A stretch of 64,000 bases of DNA from NCBI RefSeq assembly GCF_000835495.1, contig NW_015622541.1, forward strand, positions 4,092,001-4,156,000, read 5' to 3'. Shown here in pieces: positions 44,016-55,170 of this stretch. The DNA comes from Cladophialophora immunda. Taxonomy: Eukaryota > Ascomycota > Eurotiomycetes > Chaetothyriales > Herpotrichiellaceae. The notes under the pieces are model-generated. The model searched no databases. It worked only from the letters and a program-made list of their open reading frames with translations, and had not been told where the DNA came from. A program made the translations under genes and the position numbers. Numbering within the stretch: position 1 is the stretch's first letter; the number at the start of each line of letters is the position of its first letter.

Positions 44016-45080
44016 ATGAATAAACTGACGTCTTTCTTCGACGCGAACTCATCTCATTTCTCCAACCTAGGACAGCCAACTCTACCAACATTCAGGCGTG
44101 CAGAGCTTGAACAAATCTATTCGACAACACCAACAGTGGCAAGGTCCCCGCCAACGTCGACACTTGCAGCACAACTGTCCGACAACAGTACTACAGCGGC
44201 CATCACTTCCAACCCTGAGAAGCTCTCGCTCGAAGTATGGATGGCCACTTTCGCCGCAGCGAATTATCACAGCTTCCTCCAGAAGATGTACGACTGGGAA
44301 ACCAGGGAGTGGTATTATCTCCTATATTATCGAGGCGACATCCCTTATTCGAAACTTTCAGCCGAGGGGAGACACTTTGTAAAGACAATCCAACGCCAGA
44401 AGTTGGTTGTTGAAAAGAGTTTGACGCAGAGAGCTCGCCCTGGAGAAATGAGATTGGAGATGTGGCCGACGAGCTCAAAAAATTTGATGAGTTGTCACTA
44501 TCGGTGCGCGTGGCGGCTACCCATTACTAGTCTAAAGGCTTGGGAGAAGGGAGAGAGTGATCAGAGTGAGAGTCTGGACGACTCTGGCTATAATTCAGCT
44601 GCTGCTGGGGATGTTGAAGGTGAGAATATTATGGAGGGAGATGTCGAGACGAACGGAGAGTTCAAAGAGGAGACCGGCCATATTGATGACGAAGACCTGT
44701 CGTATCTCGAGCGGCTGTTCTCTGTTGCCTTCGAAGTCATCCTCTGGAGGCGCCCGTCATCGAACGAGGAATACTACACCTGGTGTACTGAAAGCGATTC
44801 CCGATACCACATTCGGTGGGAAGTCGAGCGGGATGCTGTAGGCATTGCAGCGATGAAATTGGCACGGGGGAACGCTGAGCTTGGCGGTTGTTTAAGGAAG
44901 GGCGTGGTGAGCATGAGGCGCGAACGACATCTGGTGGAGTTGCTGGACGATGTTGTTGGGCAGCATCCTTTCCAACACAACAACCTGAAGGACACGCTGT
45001 GGAGATACTCGCGACGGTTCCGACTGCAGGGCCTATGGCAAGGCAATAGAATGAGGCGGGTACATGGCTCAGGGTGGTAG
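44016..45080 (+). CDS. Hypothetical protein; exon structure uncertain
   Basis: The ATG at 44016 opens an uninterrupted frame of 354 codons. A second model fits better in the middle: exons 44016-44378, 44420-44503 and 44565-45080 (320 residues), with a 41-nt intron (GTAAAG to GAG) and a 61-nt intron (GTGCGC to CAG). The second exon then reads SPWRNEIGDVADELKKFDEL, more protein-like than the uninterrupted RLEMWPTSSKNLMSCHYRC. The N-terminus is Ser/Thr-rich. The C-terminal part (YLERLFSVAFEVILWRRP, then YHIRWEVERDAVGIAAMKLA) looks folded and helical. Possibly a single-base indel, not a 41-nt intron, links the first two parts, since the frame before 44410 also looks good. I do not recognise the family. 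Confidence 0.55.
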   Translation: MNKLTSFFDANSSHFSNLGQPTLPTFRRAELEQIYSTTPTVARSPPTSTLAAQLSDNSTTAAITSNPEKLSLEVWMATFAAANYHSFLQKMYDWETREWYYLLYYRGDIPYSKLSAEGRHFVKTIQRQKLVVEKSLTQRARPGEMRLEMWPTSSKNLMSCHYRCAWRLPITSLKAWEKGESDQSESLDDSGYNSAAAGDVEGENIMEGDVETNGEFKEETGHIDDEDLSYLERLFSVAFEVILWRRPSSNEEYYTWCTESDSRYHIRWEVERDAVGIAAMKLARGNAELGGCLRKGVVSMRRERHLVELLDDVVGQHPFQHNNLKDTLWRYSRRFRLQGLWQGNRMRRVHGSGW

Positions 45081-45963
45081 GAGGATATCAGTGGGAAAAT
45101 ACAGGATGCTTTGACTCTATGGCTCCACCTCCTTTCCATGCCCAGCCTTGCATATTGCCAAGTCCAGTTACAACTTGGACACAAAGACCCGCCGCTAACC
45201 CCATTGAGCTCGATTAGACTGGACGACAGTTCAAGGGAACAGAGCCTCATTGGTGCCACAGTTGAGTGATTTCTGGATGTATCGAGTAACAAATGAAGAG
45301 CAGCCTTTTGGGCCCTTTCAAAGGTCCTCGTAAGGAGAGCCACCTCCTTAAATCTACTGTAGAACGCCACCATCACGGGATTCCCTAACATCCCTATCGT
45401 AGCCTGTCTGTTTATGACGGTAGATTTCTGGATACTCCACGGATCAAAGCTGAAGAAATTCTGTACAAGCCCAGTTCTCTAGTAGCCTGTTTTTATATAC
45501 GCCGGTGACGAAAGCAGAATTTTTCTAGGAGGGGAGAGTCATGCATACAAAGCCGGCTCCCTCGCCGAGCAAACCACCAGAGATCTCAGCAAGATGGGAC
45601 ATAAGGTTGAGGCGCGTAACAAATGTCCACAGTGGAATAGTATCGACAGAAACAATCTGGTTGACTTTACAGACGGGCCAAAACAATGTGGATGGATTTG
45701 GTTCGCGTCAACAGCGTACCTCGCTGCTCCATACCTTTTTCCATCTCGACTGTTTCTCGAGTTGAGGACGTCCGAGGACCTGTCCTGAAGGATATGAACT
45801 AGGGACACTCGCCAGCTCAAGTTGCTCGACAACTATTATCCTACAGGGTAAACAGCATTCCCAGCTATGCATAATACTCTTCCTCTCGCACACTCAGACC
45901 CCTCCACATGCCGCCCTACCTAGTTAAATAACCATATCGACAGCGTCGCCTTCAGCAACCACA
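45081..45963. other. Intergenic, 0.9 kb
   Basis: An antisense frame (complement of 44774-45391, ATG 45391) covers the left part and reaches into the upstream gene; its first 60 residues are composition-normal but resemble nothing. Otherwise only the promoter of the gene at 45964. Confidence 0.35.
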
Positions 45964-47025
45964 ATGGCTCCTCGACAATCGACTACAGGCAAAAGGAAGC
46001 GTGCGGCCAGAAAGCCATCGGCGCCCTACGCGCCAGAGTTCTTAAGTCTCGAAGATTCGAAAGCCATTCAGCCACTCGATGGCCTAGAGGTCGACCTGGA
46101 TCTCGAAGCAATAAAGTCGGGGCGTGTGCCGGCGAGGACACGCGGAAGAATCGAAAAGCTCGCCAATGACAGGCTGGCTTCGACGATGCAGCTAATCGAG
46201 CATCGCCGACGCGCAGCGTTAAAGGCTCTCGCCCAAGAGAGAAGTGGTTGGAGGGCCGAGATAGAGAGTACGCCGCCAGAATCGCGCTCGTCAACGCCGG
46301 GGGCCATCTCCGAGTTCGAACACAGCTTGCAAGTCCCGACATCCTTCCCAGAATCAAATCTCAGGGCGACGGTCGACGCAGGACCAACGACATCCGACAG
46401 AGCTAGCCGGGATGGGCGGCCGCAAGTCGAAAATGCCTTTCCAGAACGTACCAATGCTATCCGGGAGGAGGAGGTCTCCGTCCTCTTGCGGATGGTTGAG
46501 TTCGAAGCAAGCCCGGTCGCCAAATGTCCATGTCTCGAGGCCTGTGGACAACACGGAGAGGAGGACGCCTTGCGGAGTCTTCCTTATCCTCTTAATAACA
46601 AGGAGTTCTTGAGGCTCTACGTCGCGCCGTTGTTCGAACTGGAGATGGACTCTAGGGCTTGCGAGGAAAGATTTCTGGCCCAAGAGCCCGCCGTGGAGGA
46701 ACGCAAGACTCGACTCCTTGACCGATTCGACCGTTGCGTGAGGATTGCGGCTAGGACGATCGCCGTCGTCGACGTCGTGGATCAGAGCTGGGAGGCTTCG
46801 CTGTCTGGCGAGGAACCAGACAGGAGGACCTTCTTTCTATGCAGGAAGGCCTACCGCGAACTGGAGGAAGTCGTCGAGGCCGAGACGTCAAGGCATAGAA
46901 ATTGTCCTTACTGGACGTTCATGTGCAGAATGGCACTGCTACGGGCGGAGAAGCGGGTCGAGGAGCAGTTGTGGAAGACGCCGATGCTCGTTGGAAACAT
47001 GCTAGAACCGGCCAACGACAAATAG
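45964..47025 (+). CDS. Hypothetical protein, 353 residues, helical, basic N-terminus
   Basis: Single-exon frame from an ATG in good context (ACAATGGC). It begins with a basic, nuclear-localisation-like stretch (KRKRAARKPS). An alpha-helical charged segment follows (residues about 40-95, IEKLANDRLASTMQLIEHRR), then a Ser/Thr/Pro linker (about 100-165). A helical C-terminal domain with scattered Cys makes up the rest (CPCLEACGQHGEEDALRSLP, LLDRFDRCVRIAARTIAVVD, RHRNCPYWTFMCRMALLRAE). No known domain is recognised. G/C-ending codons throughout support real coding. A nuclear role is only suggested by the basic N-terminus. Confidence 0.65.
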   Translation: MAPRQSTTGKRKRAARKPSAPYAPEFLSLEDSKAIQPLDGLEVDLDLEAIKSGRVPARTRGRIEKLANDRLASTMQLIEHRRRAALKALAQERSGWRAEIESTPPESRSSTPGAISEFEHSLQVPTSFPESNLRATVDAGPTTSDRASRDGRPQVENAFPERTNAIREEEVSVLLRMVEFEASPVAKCPCLEACGQHGEEDALRSLPYPLNNKEFLRLYVAPLFELEMDSRACEERFLAQEPAVEERKTRLLDRFDRCVRIAARTIAVVDVVDQSWEASLSGEEPDRRTFFLCRKAYRELEEVVEAETSRHRNCPYWTFMCRMALLRAEKRVEEQLWKTPMLVGNMLEPANDK

Positions 47026-47605
47026 TCCCAGCGAGATCGAACATCGCTCGGTTCCAGTAGAAGTCTTGTGAAGCACATGTAAAGAAAGTGCTTCTGGAGG
47101 CATGCCTGTGGTGGACGGCAGAGATTGTAGAGCAAATGGACGGGCAATTAGACCACAAGAGTCCTCTGGCGGCGTGCGAATACAGTTGGCGTTTTAGGAA
47201 AAGAGGACTCGACATAGAGAGTTCGAGAGGGAGCAGGCTTATCCGTTGCCTCTGTGAAAGGATCAGGCCATCACATGTTTGAATCAGGAGATATGCATTG
47301 TTGATGTTTGTACATAGATAGGGAGGCTTCGCCAGGTCTGAGAGGCGAGCCCATGCCCGCCGACTCAACCTGGAATCGGATAAACAGACCGACTCGTCTG
47401 GGCGCAGGGCAGTATGATTGAAAGTGATATTCTGTTTTCTGTCGACACCGCAAGGGGATCCAGAGGTCCAACGGCATGGTAGGAGTAAATATCTATTCTC
47501 AGCGTTAGTCAGGGCTTTGGCAAAAAGTCAGAAGTCGAACAAATCCTCACAGTCATCGATTGTTGTCTTTTAAGCAGCGTCGCTTGACTTCAGCTCTAGT
47601 ATGCA
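47026..47605. other. Intergenic between convergent genes
   Basis: 580 bp of 3' flank for the hypothetical gene and MDV1. Open frames (47088-47282; complement of 46919-47368) are short shadows. Confidence 0.4.
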
Positions 47606-49734
47606 TCAACACTTCCAGACTCCAACCTCTCCGTTTCTCCTCCCCTCGATCAAATATCCATCCTTCAGCCTCACACGATCAACAACACTCGTCTTGGTTC
47701 CCGCCATCCGATCTTCCACGCTGGTGTTGGCGCCGACACCGCAATCCCAATGGCGCCCATCAGCCTTGTCGTAGACTTTGACGACGTCCTCGCCCGCGGC
47801 ACAGACAATGTGTCGGGAATCAAACATCATGCTCGTGATGGGTGCGTCGTAGGCATATGCATCAAAAATCGTTCCTGTGCGGAGGTCCCATATCTGTTGA
47901 CCAGGTTAGTCTATCAATAGACCATTGTTGAAACTTGCAAACTTACTCTGATACTCCTGTCAATGCTACCTGTAACAAGATGAGTATCATCAAACTGAAG
48001 ACAGGTCACTGGCCCTGTATGTCCAACCAAACTCCTATGGACCTGTCCGCTTCGAAGATCCCACAGTCGGACCATTCCATCGGCTGTACCACAGGCCAGC
48101 GCGGCGTCGAAACACTGCAGGGCCCCGACGAAGTCGGCATTCGAATCTGCCGATCTTCCAGTTGGCCGCCACTGCGTTTCTGTGCTGTTTATCGTTGAGC
48201 TAGCTTGAGCTGCTGCCCACAATACGTCAAGCGTCTGGACACAACGGCCTTTCACCAGGTCCCACTGCCGTAGTGTCTTGTCCGCTGATCCAGAGACCAG
48301 CATATCACCGCGAAGGTGTAATGCAGTGATTTCATCAACGTGAGCCTCAAGCACAAAGAGTGGGCACTCTTCCATTGCATCAGGGGGTGGTGGAGGGGGA
48401 GCATCTTCACTTTCGTTGCCAAACCCGAGGCCGTCGTCTTCATCGCCTTTGTCCTCGTCGCCGTTTTCGAGTATTTTGTGTTCATAGGGTTCGTACTTGG
48501 CACGGCTCAGATCCCATAGACGAATGGTGGCATCAAGGCTTCCAGTTGCCACAATATTGTCTTCGACCTGTAAGCAACGAACTGAAGCAGTGTGGCCTTC
48601 CAGAAAGCCCATACAGCGACCAAGATTCAGATCCCACACGCGGACCGTATCGTCAAGTGCTGAAGTGACCATAGTCCCGAATGGCTGATCAAAATCTATG
48701 GCGGATATCGAGTCATTATGAGCTGGAATGGTCTTGATGTGTGAACCGGGTTCGAGGTGCTCGTGCAACACCGGCATAGATCTTCTCTTGGTATATTTTG
48801 GCCGACGTTTTGATTTCGGAGACGCAGAGGACGGCAATTTGTCGTAAATGGACTGCGACATGAAGGAGGCATCCATTGCCTCAGACTCGGGTGTGGCTAC
48901 GCGGGGAGCGTTGAGGGTGCTGGCAGATTGGTCCATTGCGCCTTGCTCCTCGAGCTCCTCCTGCATCTCTTCGATTTTGTTGTCCAGTTCAAGCAGCTCA
49001 TGCTCCACTTCGGCTTCGTCGTTTTCGAGGTCGGCCAATCTTTCAACGGCGAGCTTCCGCATGTTGTGCAAGTTGGCAATTTTGTTGTCAATGTCTCGAA
49101 TCTCTGTGGTGCACATGTTTTTCCGTATAGCCATCATCTCCAATCTGTGATTGACACTGTTCCTCTTCTTCTTGAGATTCTGTATTGACGGAGGGCCATC
49201 CTCTTCAACATCTCCCGCACCCAAAAGCCTGTGCTGCTTGGAGCTCCGCCGTCGGTGTCCTTTTCGATGTTCGGATTCGCCTTCGGGCAAAGATGCTTGA
49301 AATCCTTGGAACAGGGAGTACGTGTTTTCGTCTTCGGGAATGTTTTGTAGTTGGTCTTCTGAAATGTAGGTAAGGGCTCGATGGGCAATTTCACTAGTCG
49401 AGAGTTTCGCTCTGACCAGCTCAGAAGGCGCCTGCTGGGAAAACGAGAATACCGCTCTCTGAATGCCTGGACGTCGTATCTGTCGGGAGATGCTGTTCAT
49501 GGCAGCAGGGTAGTGAGCGGAACCATTGTCCCCCATGAGGTGGCTTGCGGTCGCTGTCACCTTTCGACTGAAGGCTTCCAGCTGGCGCGTCTGTTCCCAG
49601 AAAGTCAGTCAGTTGTTAAAAAGATAGCTAGGGTCTCTCACGTCAAGGACCGCGCCGAGAACAGAATCTTCCCCATCTCCAGCTGGCCTGCGAGTTTGGG
49701 AAGGAGTACGACTGTGTGGCCGCGATCCGGCCAT
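47606..49734 (-). CDS. MDV1: Mitochondrial division protein 1 (Mdv1/Caf4), WD40 adaptor
   Basis: Spliced model, minus strand: exons 49734-49642, 49590-47947 and 47893-47606, giving 674 residues. Donors GTGAGA and GTAAGT, acceptors CAG, all phase 0. The N-terminal region ([20 protein letters not shown], then [15 protein letters not shown]) matches filamentous-fungal Mdv1, which binds Fis1. A coiled coil is at about residues 170-250 ([20 protein letters not shown]). Seven WD40 blades follow from about 315, with WD or WDL ends ([36 protein letters not shown]). Mdv1 dimerises through the coiled coil and links Fis1 on the mitochondrial outer membrane to the dynamin Dnm1. An acidic and Pro-rich insert (about residues 421-448) sits between the second and third blades. 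Divergent from the chorismate mutase gene (434 bp). Confidence 0.92.
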
Positions 49735-50168
49735 GCAGTTCGAGCGCCTTGGGCGGCAGAGGAAAGTACACGCTTCGAGGTTGAGTACACGCGAGGTAGA
49801 ATGCAGCTAGGCAGGGCGAATCTTGAGGCTCTTCGACTATCTGTCGTAAAATGCGGAGTGAAGATCCTAGGGTGGTTGTTGGCTGCGGCTTGGGTTTCGG
49901 AGACGCGAAGTCGGAGCTGCGAAACTCTGACGTATTTTTCCCCCCAGCGCAAAACTGTTCCTTCTCCCACTTCGGATATCATCGCATATTGGTATCCTCA
50001 CCTGCTTACCGGCGAAACACCTCCTCTGTGACTCTTATAAAATAGCTGCGAGGTGCTCGTCTCATTTTCTACTTCCCAGAGTGTCTCTCTGGCAGTGATT
50101 CTTGAGTGCATACTCCGCTGAACCTGGGCTAAACAAGCACGCGATCCTAACACATGCCGCTTTTGGAG
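49735..50168. promoter_or_regulatory. Divergent promoter MDV1 / ARO7
   Basis: 434 bp between opposed start codons. An open minus frame (49638-49982) extends the MDV1 first exon in another frame and is a shadow. A second ATG at 50154 is in frame with the chorismate mutase start. Confidence 0.4.
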
Positions 50169-51054
50169 ATGGATACAGCGATCGACCTTTCGGATGCCTC
50201 CAAGGCTTTGGATTTGGCCAATATCCGATTTCAGCTAATGTTTGTGACTTGATGCCGAGTCTCCAGAGACAAGCTCAGATACTGACTGAGGTTTCAGCCG
50301 ACTGGAGGATACGATCACCTTCCACCTGATAGAACGAGTCCAGTTTCCCCTCAACGCGACCATTTACGACGCTGCCGCCCTCCCCATACCCTCCAGTAAT
50401 TTGGCATTACCTGCGCAGATATCTCTCTGCGACTATCTCCTCTCCGAAACTGAACGTTTACACTCCCTTGTCCGCCGATACGATGCTCCGGACGAATATC
50501 CTTTCTTTCCCCAAGTCCTACAGCGACCTGTGCTCAAGGCCATAGCATACCCCAAGATCCTCCACGATAACGATGTTAATGTTAATGACACCATCAAAGA
50601 GAAGTATATCAAGGAAGTTTTGCCGGAGGCTTGCCGAAAGTTCGGGCGGGAAGATCGCGGTGAAGCCAAAGAGAATTACGGTAGTGCCGCAACTTGTGAT
50701 GTCGCTTGTTTGCAGGCCTTGAGCAGGCGAATACATTTTGGTAAATTCGTGGCCGAGAGCAAATTCCAGGCGGAGACGGAGCGATTTGTCAAGCTCATTA
50801 AAGCCGAGGATCGCGAGGGTCTCGACGCTGCCATCACTAACGAAAAGGTCGAGCTGCAGGTCCTGGAGCGGCTGCGGTTGAAAGCCAAGACTTATGGCAA
50901 AGACCCCTCGGTAACATCCAACGGTGCTGGTGGAGAGGAAAAGATCAATGTCGAGGCTGTAGTGAAGATGTACGCTCAGGTTGTTATTCCTTTGACCAAG
51001 GTTGTCGAGGTGGAGTATCTTATGCAGAGGCTGAAAGGGACCAAGTGGGAATAA
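50169..51054 (+). CDS. ARO7: Chorismate mutase (ARO7/AroC type)
   Basis: Exons 50169-50239 and 50298-51054 give 275 residues. The 58-nt intron has donor GTTTGT, branch ACTGAC and acceptor CAG. The enzyme turns chorismate into prephenate, the first committed step to phenylalanine and tyrosine. The allosteric eukaryotic AroQ form is evident: [20 protein letters not shown], then [20 protein letters not shown] with the catalytic Arg and Glu. Later come [33 protein letters not shown] and the C-terminal helix [16 protein letters not shown]. Length matches the family (about 260-270). An in-frame ATG five codons upstream (50154) would add MPLLE; I chose 50169 because fungal homologues begin [14 protein letters not shown]. 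In yeast the dimer is inhibited by tyrosine and activated by tryptophan. The gene converges on BCP1 with only 14 bp between stop codons. Confidence 0.93.
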
Positions 51055-51068
51055 AACCGGAATCCTGT

Positions 51069-52049
51069 TCAGGACTGAGGCTTGAGGTATTCGGCGACAT
51101 TTTGGACCGCGTCTTTGAACTTCTCCGCAGAAATGAGTATGGCATGGCCCTGCGGCTTGATCCCCAGCTCTTGAAACGCTCGTTTCGAGTCTGAGTGTCC
51201 CTCGTCCTGTTTGACGGAATAATCAAAGCCGCTATGGCAGATGGCATGTCCATGCAGAACCTCGTCCTCCGGATGGAAGTACATTGTCTCGAATGAGCCA
51301 GAGGTTGCTTTCTTTTTCTTTTTGGGAGGGTCATTCTCGGCGTCAAGCTTCGAAGCAACTTCCGTGTATGTCTTGGAGAGGATGAGATAGTGAGTGAAGT
51401 TATATGGTTCGCCATCTTGGATGGCCCATTCCATCTCTTCTATCAGCATTGTGTACATTGGAGGGACGACTTCAGCCGGGACATTGATCAGACGCTCTGT
51501 AAGGATCAGGCCTATCTGCGGAATCGTGGCCTGGGAAAGGAGCTCCGCAAGGGGAGCCAGCGCGGGTTTTGACTTTGCTTTGGATAGTAAATATTGCACG
51601 ATCTTGCCCATGAACGGCTTGTCCTATATTTCTATCAGTAAGGCTGCCGGGTGGTTTCTTTCCCAGGAGAAACTGACCCTGTGTTCTTGGAGATTCAAGA
51701 CGGATAGAAAAGCGTATGCGTCTGTCTCATTGCCATCCACTTTGACGGTCGATCCCAACGTGGGTTGCGACAAGATCAGGTCAGTTAGCGCAGACAGATC
51801 AAACAGCTGAGCGTCCACATCAAACAGCTGTTGTATCAACGTCTTGATGCCATGGAAATCATATTCCGGCTGAGGGTCGAACCACTCGAAGTCGACATCG
51901 AGGACATCGAAATCCTGCGCTTAGAATCAACACCCCATTCGCCGTGCAATCCAACAAGACGGACAAACCTCGTCGTCTCCGCTATCATTGCCCATGTCTA
52001 CGTCATCTTTGACGACGTCTTCGCCGGTCTCCTGCTTCCTCTTGCTCAT
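51069..52049 (-). CDS. BCP1: BCP1/BCCIP family protein (nuclear export and ribosomal-protein chaperone)
   Basis: Spliced model, minus strand: exons 52049-51969, 51914-51678 and 51623-51069, giving 290 residues, all introns phase 0. The N-terminus is acidic and Lys-rich ([20 protein letters not shown]). It is followed by [40 protein letters not shown] and [20 protein letters not shown], all hallmarks of the BCCIP fold. [16 protein letters not shown] begins the third exon. A Lys-rich patch ([12 protein letters not shown]) may be a nuclear signal. Yeast Bcp1 is essential; it chaperones the ribosomal protein Rpl23 and aids export of Mss4 from the nucleus. Length matches yeast (283). Divergent from GUA1 with 416 bp between start codons. 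Confidence 0.93.
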
Positions 52050-52465
52050 CTTTACGGCGGTCCGGGTCCTCGTCCTTGGAGGGAGTAATCTCGGTCTCGT
52101 CTCGAGTCTCAGCAACTGTTTTTGGGAGAGGGTACAAGTGAGAGGATTCTCTGTAGCTGCACGCCCGGGCACTCTTTTGTAAGTCAACACCTGCCCAAAG
52201 CCTTTCCAGGATATGCTGCAATAGTTTGACAGGAACCTTTGGCTCAAATAAGGGTTTCCATGGAATTGTTCGAGTATGTAGCCTTCCACATAGACCGATG
52301 TTGCGGTATAAATTCTCCTGCGGGGCACTTCGAATAATTTCTCTCCGCAGAATTTGTTTGTAGCCAGCCCACTTTTGTCGCAAGACTCACATTTCCATTC
52401 TGTGTCCCTTTTGCGCATCTCCTCCTGATATCTCTTGTGCCCATTCGACCTTGTCCCCAGTCACA
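52050..52465. promoter_or_regulatory. Divergent promoter BCP1 / GUA1
   Basis: 416 bp between opposed start codons. Open frames from the minus strand cross it (for example the complement of 51927-52418) but only overlap BCP1 in another frame. It probably serves both growth-related genes; no factor site was identified. Confidence 0.4.
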
Positions 52466-54167
52466 ATGGCTGCCAACGTCAATGGCGAGGTCAATGGCGC
52501 CGCAGTCAATGTCCCCGCGAAGACCTTCGACACCATCCTCGTCCTCGACTTTGGGTAAGTCGGAAAATTCCACTGCCCTATTCTAAGCGCACCGACTCAC
52601 GACCGGTTGAAGATCGCAATATTCGCACCTGATCACACGACGACTGCGCGAGCTCAATGTCTATTCGGAGATGCTGCCATGCACTCAGAAAATCGCGGAC
52701 TTGCACTTTCATCCAAAGGGGATCATTCTATCTGGAGGCCCCTATTCAGTGTACGAGGATGGCGCACCCCATGTTGATCCTGCGGCATTCGATCTTGGCG
52801 TGCCCATCCTAGGAATATGTTATGGGCTGCAAGAGATGGCGTGGCATTTTGGCAAAAACGTGTTGGCGGGCGAGAAGAGAGAGTATGGCCATGCCAGTCT
52901 CAAAATCGAGCGACACACTGGCAAGGAAGAGCATATCGACCGCCTTTTTGAAGGCATCGAAGACGATATCGAGGTCTGGATGAGTCACGGGGACAAGCTG
53001 TCAAAGCTACCAGACAACTTTCACCCCATCGCAAGTACCGCTAACGCACCCTTCGCCGGTATCGCTAGTATGTCTGAACCATACTTCGGGATCCAATTCC
53101 ATCCCGAGGTCACGCACACGCCACGAGGTACACATATTCTGGAAAACTTCGCGGTCAAGATCTGCCAGGCTCGGCAAGACTGGACTATGGAGAAGTTCGT
53201 CGATAAGGAAATTGAACGCATTCGAGCCATGGTTGGTCCCAAAGGTCAAGTGATCGGAGCCGTGAGCGGCGGAGTTGACTCCACGGTTGCAGCAAAACTC
53301 ATGCAAGAGGCCATAGGAGATCGATTCCATGCGGTCTTGGTTGATAATGGTGTTCTTCGTCTGAATGAGGCAGCAACGGTCAAGGAGACATTGACGAAGC
53401 ATCTGGGTATCAACTTGACGGTTGTCGACGCCGCAGACCTGTTCTTAGGTAGACTCAAAGGCGTCTCCGATCCTGAAACAAAGCGCAAAATAATAGGCAA
53501 CACCTTCATCGAAGTATTTCAGGATAAGGCAAAAGCAATCGCAGACGCTGCAGCAAACTCTCCCCGAGCTGGCGACATTGAGTGGCTACTTCAGGGCACA
53601 CTGTATCCCGATGTCATTGAGAGCATTTCATTTAAAGGACCATCCGCCACTATCAAGACTCACCATAACGTTGGCGGTCTTTTGGAGAACATGCATCTCA
53701 AGCTAATTGAGCCTCTGAGAGAGTTGTTCAAAGATGAGGTGAGAGCACTGGGCACGAACCTGGGCATACCGGAAGATCTTGTCTGGAGACACCCCTTCCC
53801 TGGACCCGGCCTAGCAATTCGGATCCTTGGTGAGGTCAATGAGTCACAACTGAAGATTGCTCGACACGCAGATAAAATCTTCATCGATGAGATCGTCTCG
53901 GCCGGCTTGTATAGGAAAATCTCCCAAGCATTCGCTGGGCTGCTCCCTGTCAAAGCGGTCGGTGTCATGGGCGACAAACGAGTGCATGCTCAAGTGATCG
54001 CCCTGCGAGCAGTTGAGACTACTGATTTTATGACGGCTGATTGGTTTCCTTTTGACGGCAACTTCATCAAGCGGGTCAGCAACCGAATCGTCAACGAAGT
54101 TGACGGTGTATGCCGTGTGATGTACGATGTTACGAGCAAGCCTCCTGGCACGATTGAATTGGAATGA
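52466..54167 (+). CDS. GUA1: GMP synthase (glutamine-hydrolysing)
   Basis: Exons 52466-52554 and 52613-54167 give 547 residues; the 58-nt intron splits the DFGSQYS motif, as often seen in fungi. The N-terminal class I glutamine amidotransferase domain has the nucleophile Cys in [10 protein letters not shown] (about residue 98) and the catalytic His-Glu in [11 protein letters not shown] (about 190-192). The ATP pyrophosphatase domain has the P-loop [12 protein letters not shown] (about 247). The dimerisation domain includes [18 protein letters not shown] and ends KPPGTIELE, the universal C-terminus. The enzyme makes GMP from XMP, glutamine and ATP in the cytosol. Full-length and without anomaly. 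Confidence 0.97.
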
Positions 54168-55170
54168 GGGATGGGAGGGTGCCTAGAGCAACTCGGCGGC
54201 GTTTAAATGGTAGAGGAGATCAGACGGAGAGAGGGCAGGGGAGTCTATACGGTATGTGGGTTGGAGATTTTCGTGACTGGCTAGATATCGGCTTCGAGTG
54301 TCAATTGTGAGATGGTGCAGGCGGTCGGTCTTCGAGTCCATAGGCCTCTGTATTTGGCCTTCCTGGAAAACGACATAGAGAATAGATTCACACCTGCAAA
54401 GGAATTTCACCCTCAGAAACAACCCGCTGCGATCTGGAGGTCAAGAAAGCTCGTTCTAAGCCAAAACTATTGGGCAAGAATTTTGTCGCTGTCGACTAAG
54501 GCATGGCATTCACTGTCGATACCTTCCAACAAAACCAGAGAAGTAGTATGAGGATGAAAGGGAGAAGAAGCCTTGTAGGGTGCGGTGTAGTGGTAAGGCA
54601 GCTCCAGCATCCGCTCAATTGACGACACGAAGCTGCTTGTTTGCGTGCTCGTCGGAAGTGGCCCGTGCGTACACTCCCCCAGCCAATCAATCTGGTTACT
54701 CTGCGGAAGGGAGGATTCTGCGAGACCGCATTCCACAGCTTTTGGTGATAACGGAACACGACAGCGCAGAACAAGAAGCCTTCGAAATAGCCTCCGCCGC
54801 GTAGGGAGCTGACAGAGCGATGTCAAAACTAAAAAAGGGCCGTCAAGACTCTGCGGCCGCCCACGATACCACAATTACTGGGTGACAGGATGGCCCTTAG
54901 TGGTGACAACATCAAGTTGGACGGCAGATTTTGATGCTCACGTTATGTGGAGAGCGGCCGCCGTTGATCTTGGAAGCATAGAGAGAGAAGCTGAGCGGAT
55001 TTGCCACGCGATGAGGCAATTCTAGCTCAAAAATGGCAATTGCTAATCGTCATGGGAACAGAAGGTATATTGGTTCGTCGAAACCTACATGTGCGGTCTA
55101 GCCTTCAGTCTGGCCATATCCTCTGCCACCTTCGTCGTTAGCTACTCGCTAGTCGCCGAAATATTGCAAA
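54168..55170. other. Intergenic, 1.0 kb
   Basis: GUA1 3' region and the promoter of the dioxygenase gene. Two GCGGCCGC sites (at about 54853 and 54954) stand out but carry no obvious meaning. Open frames (complement of 54467-54874) are not protein-like. Confidence 0.4.

Noticed and set aside
44774..45391. Antisense ORF of 205 codons (ATG 45391)
   Set aside because: It overlaps the well-supported C-terminal exon of the plus-strand gene, and its distal part is Cys/Arg/Ser-rich shadow sequence without any family resemblance.
54850..54965. Two NotI-type GCGGCCGC octamers about 100 bp apart
   Set aside because: No repeat structure, gene or recombination feature surrounds them; chance in GC-balanced DNA.
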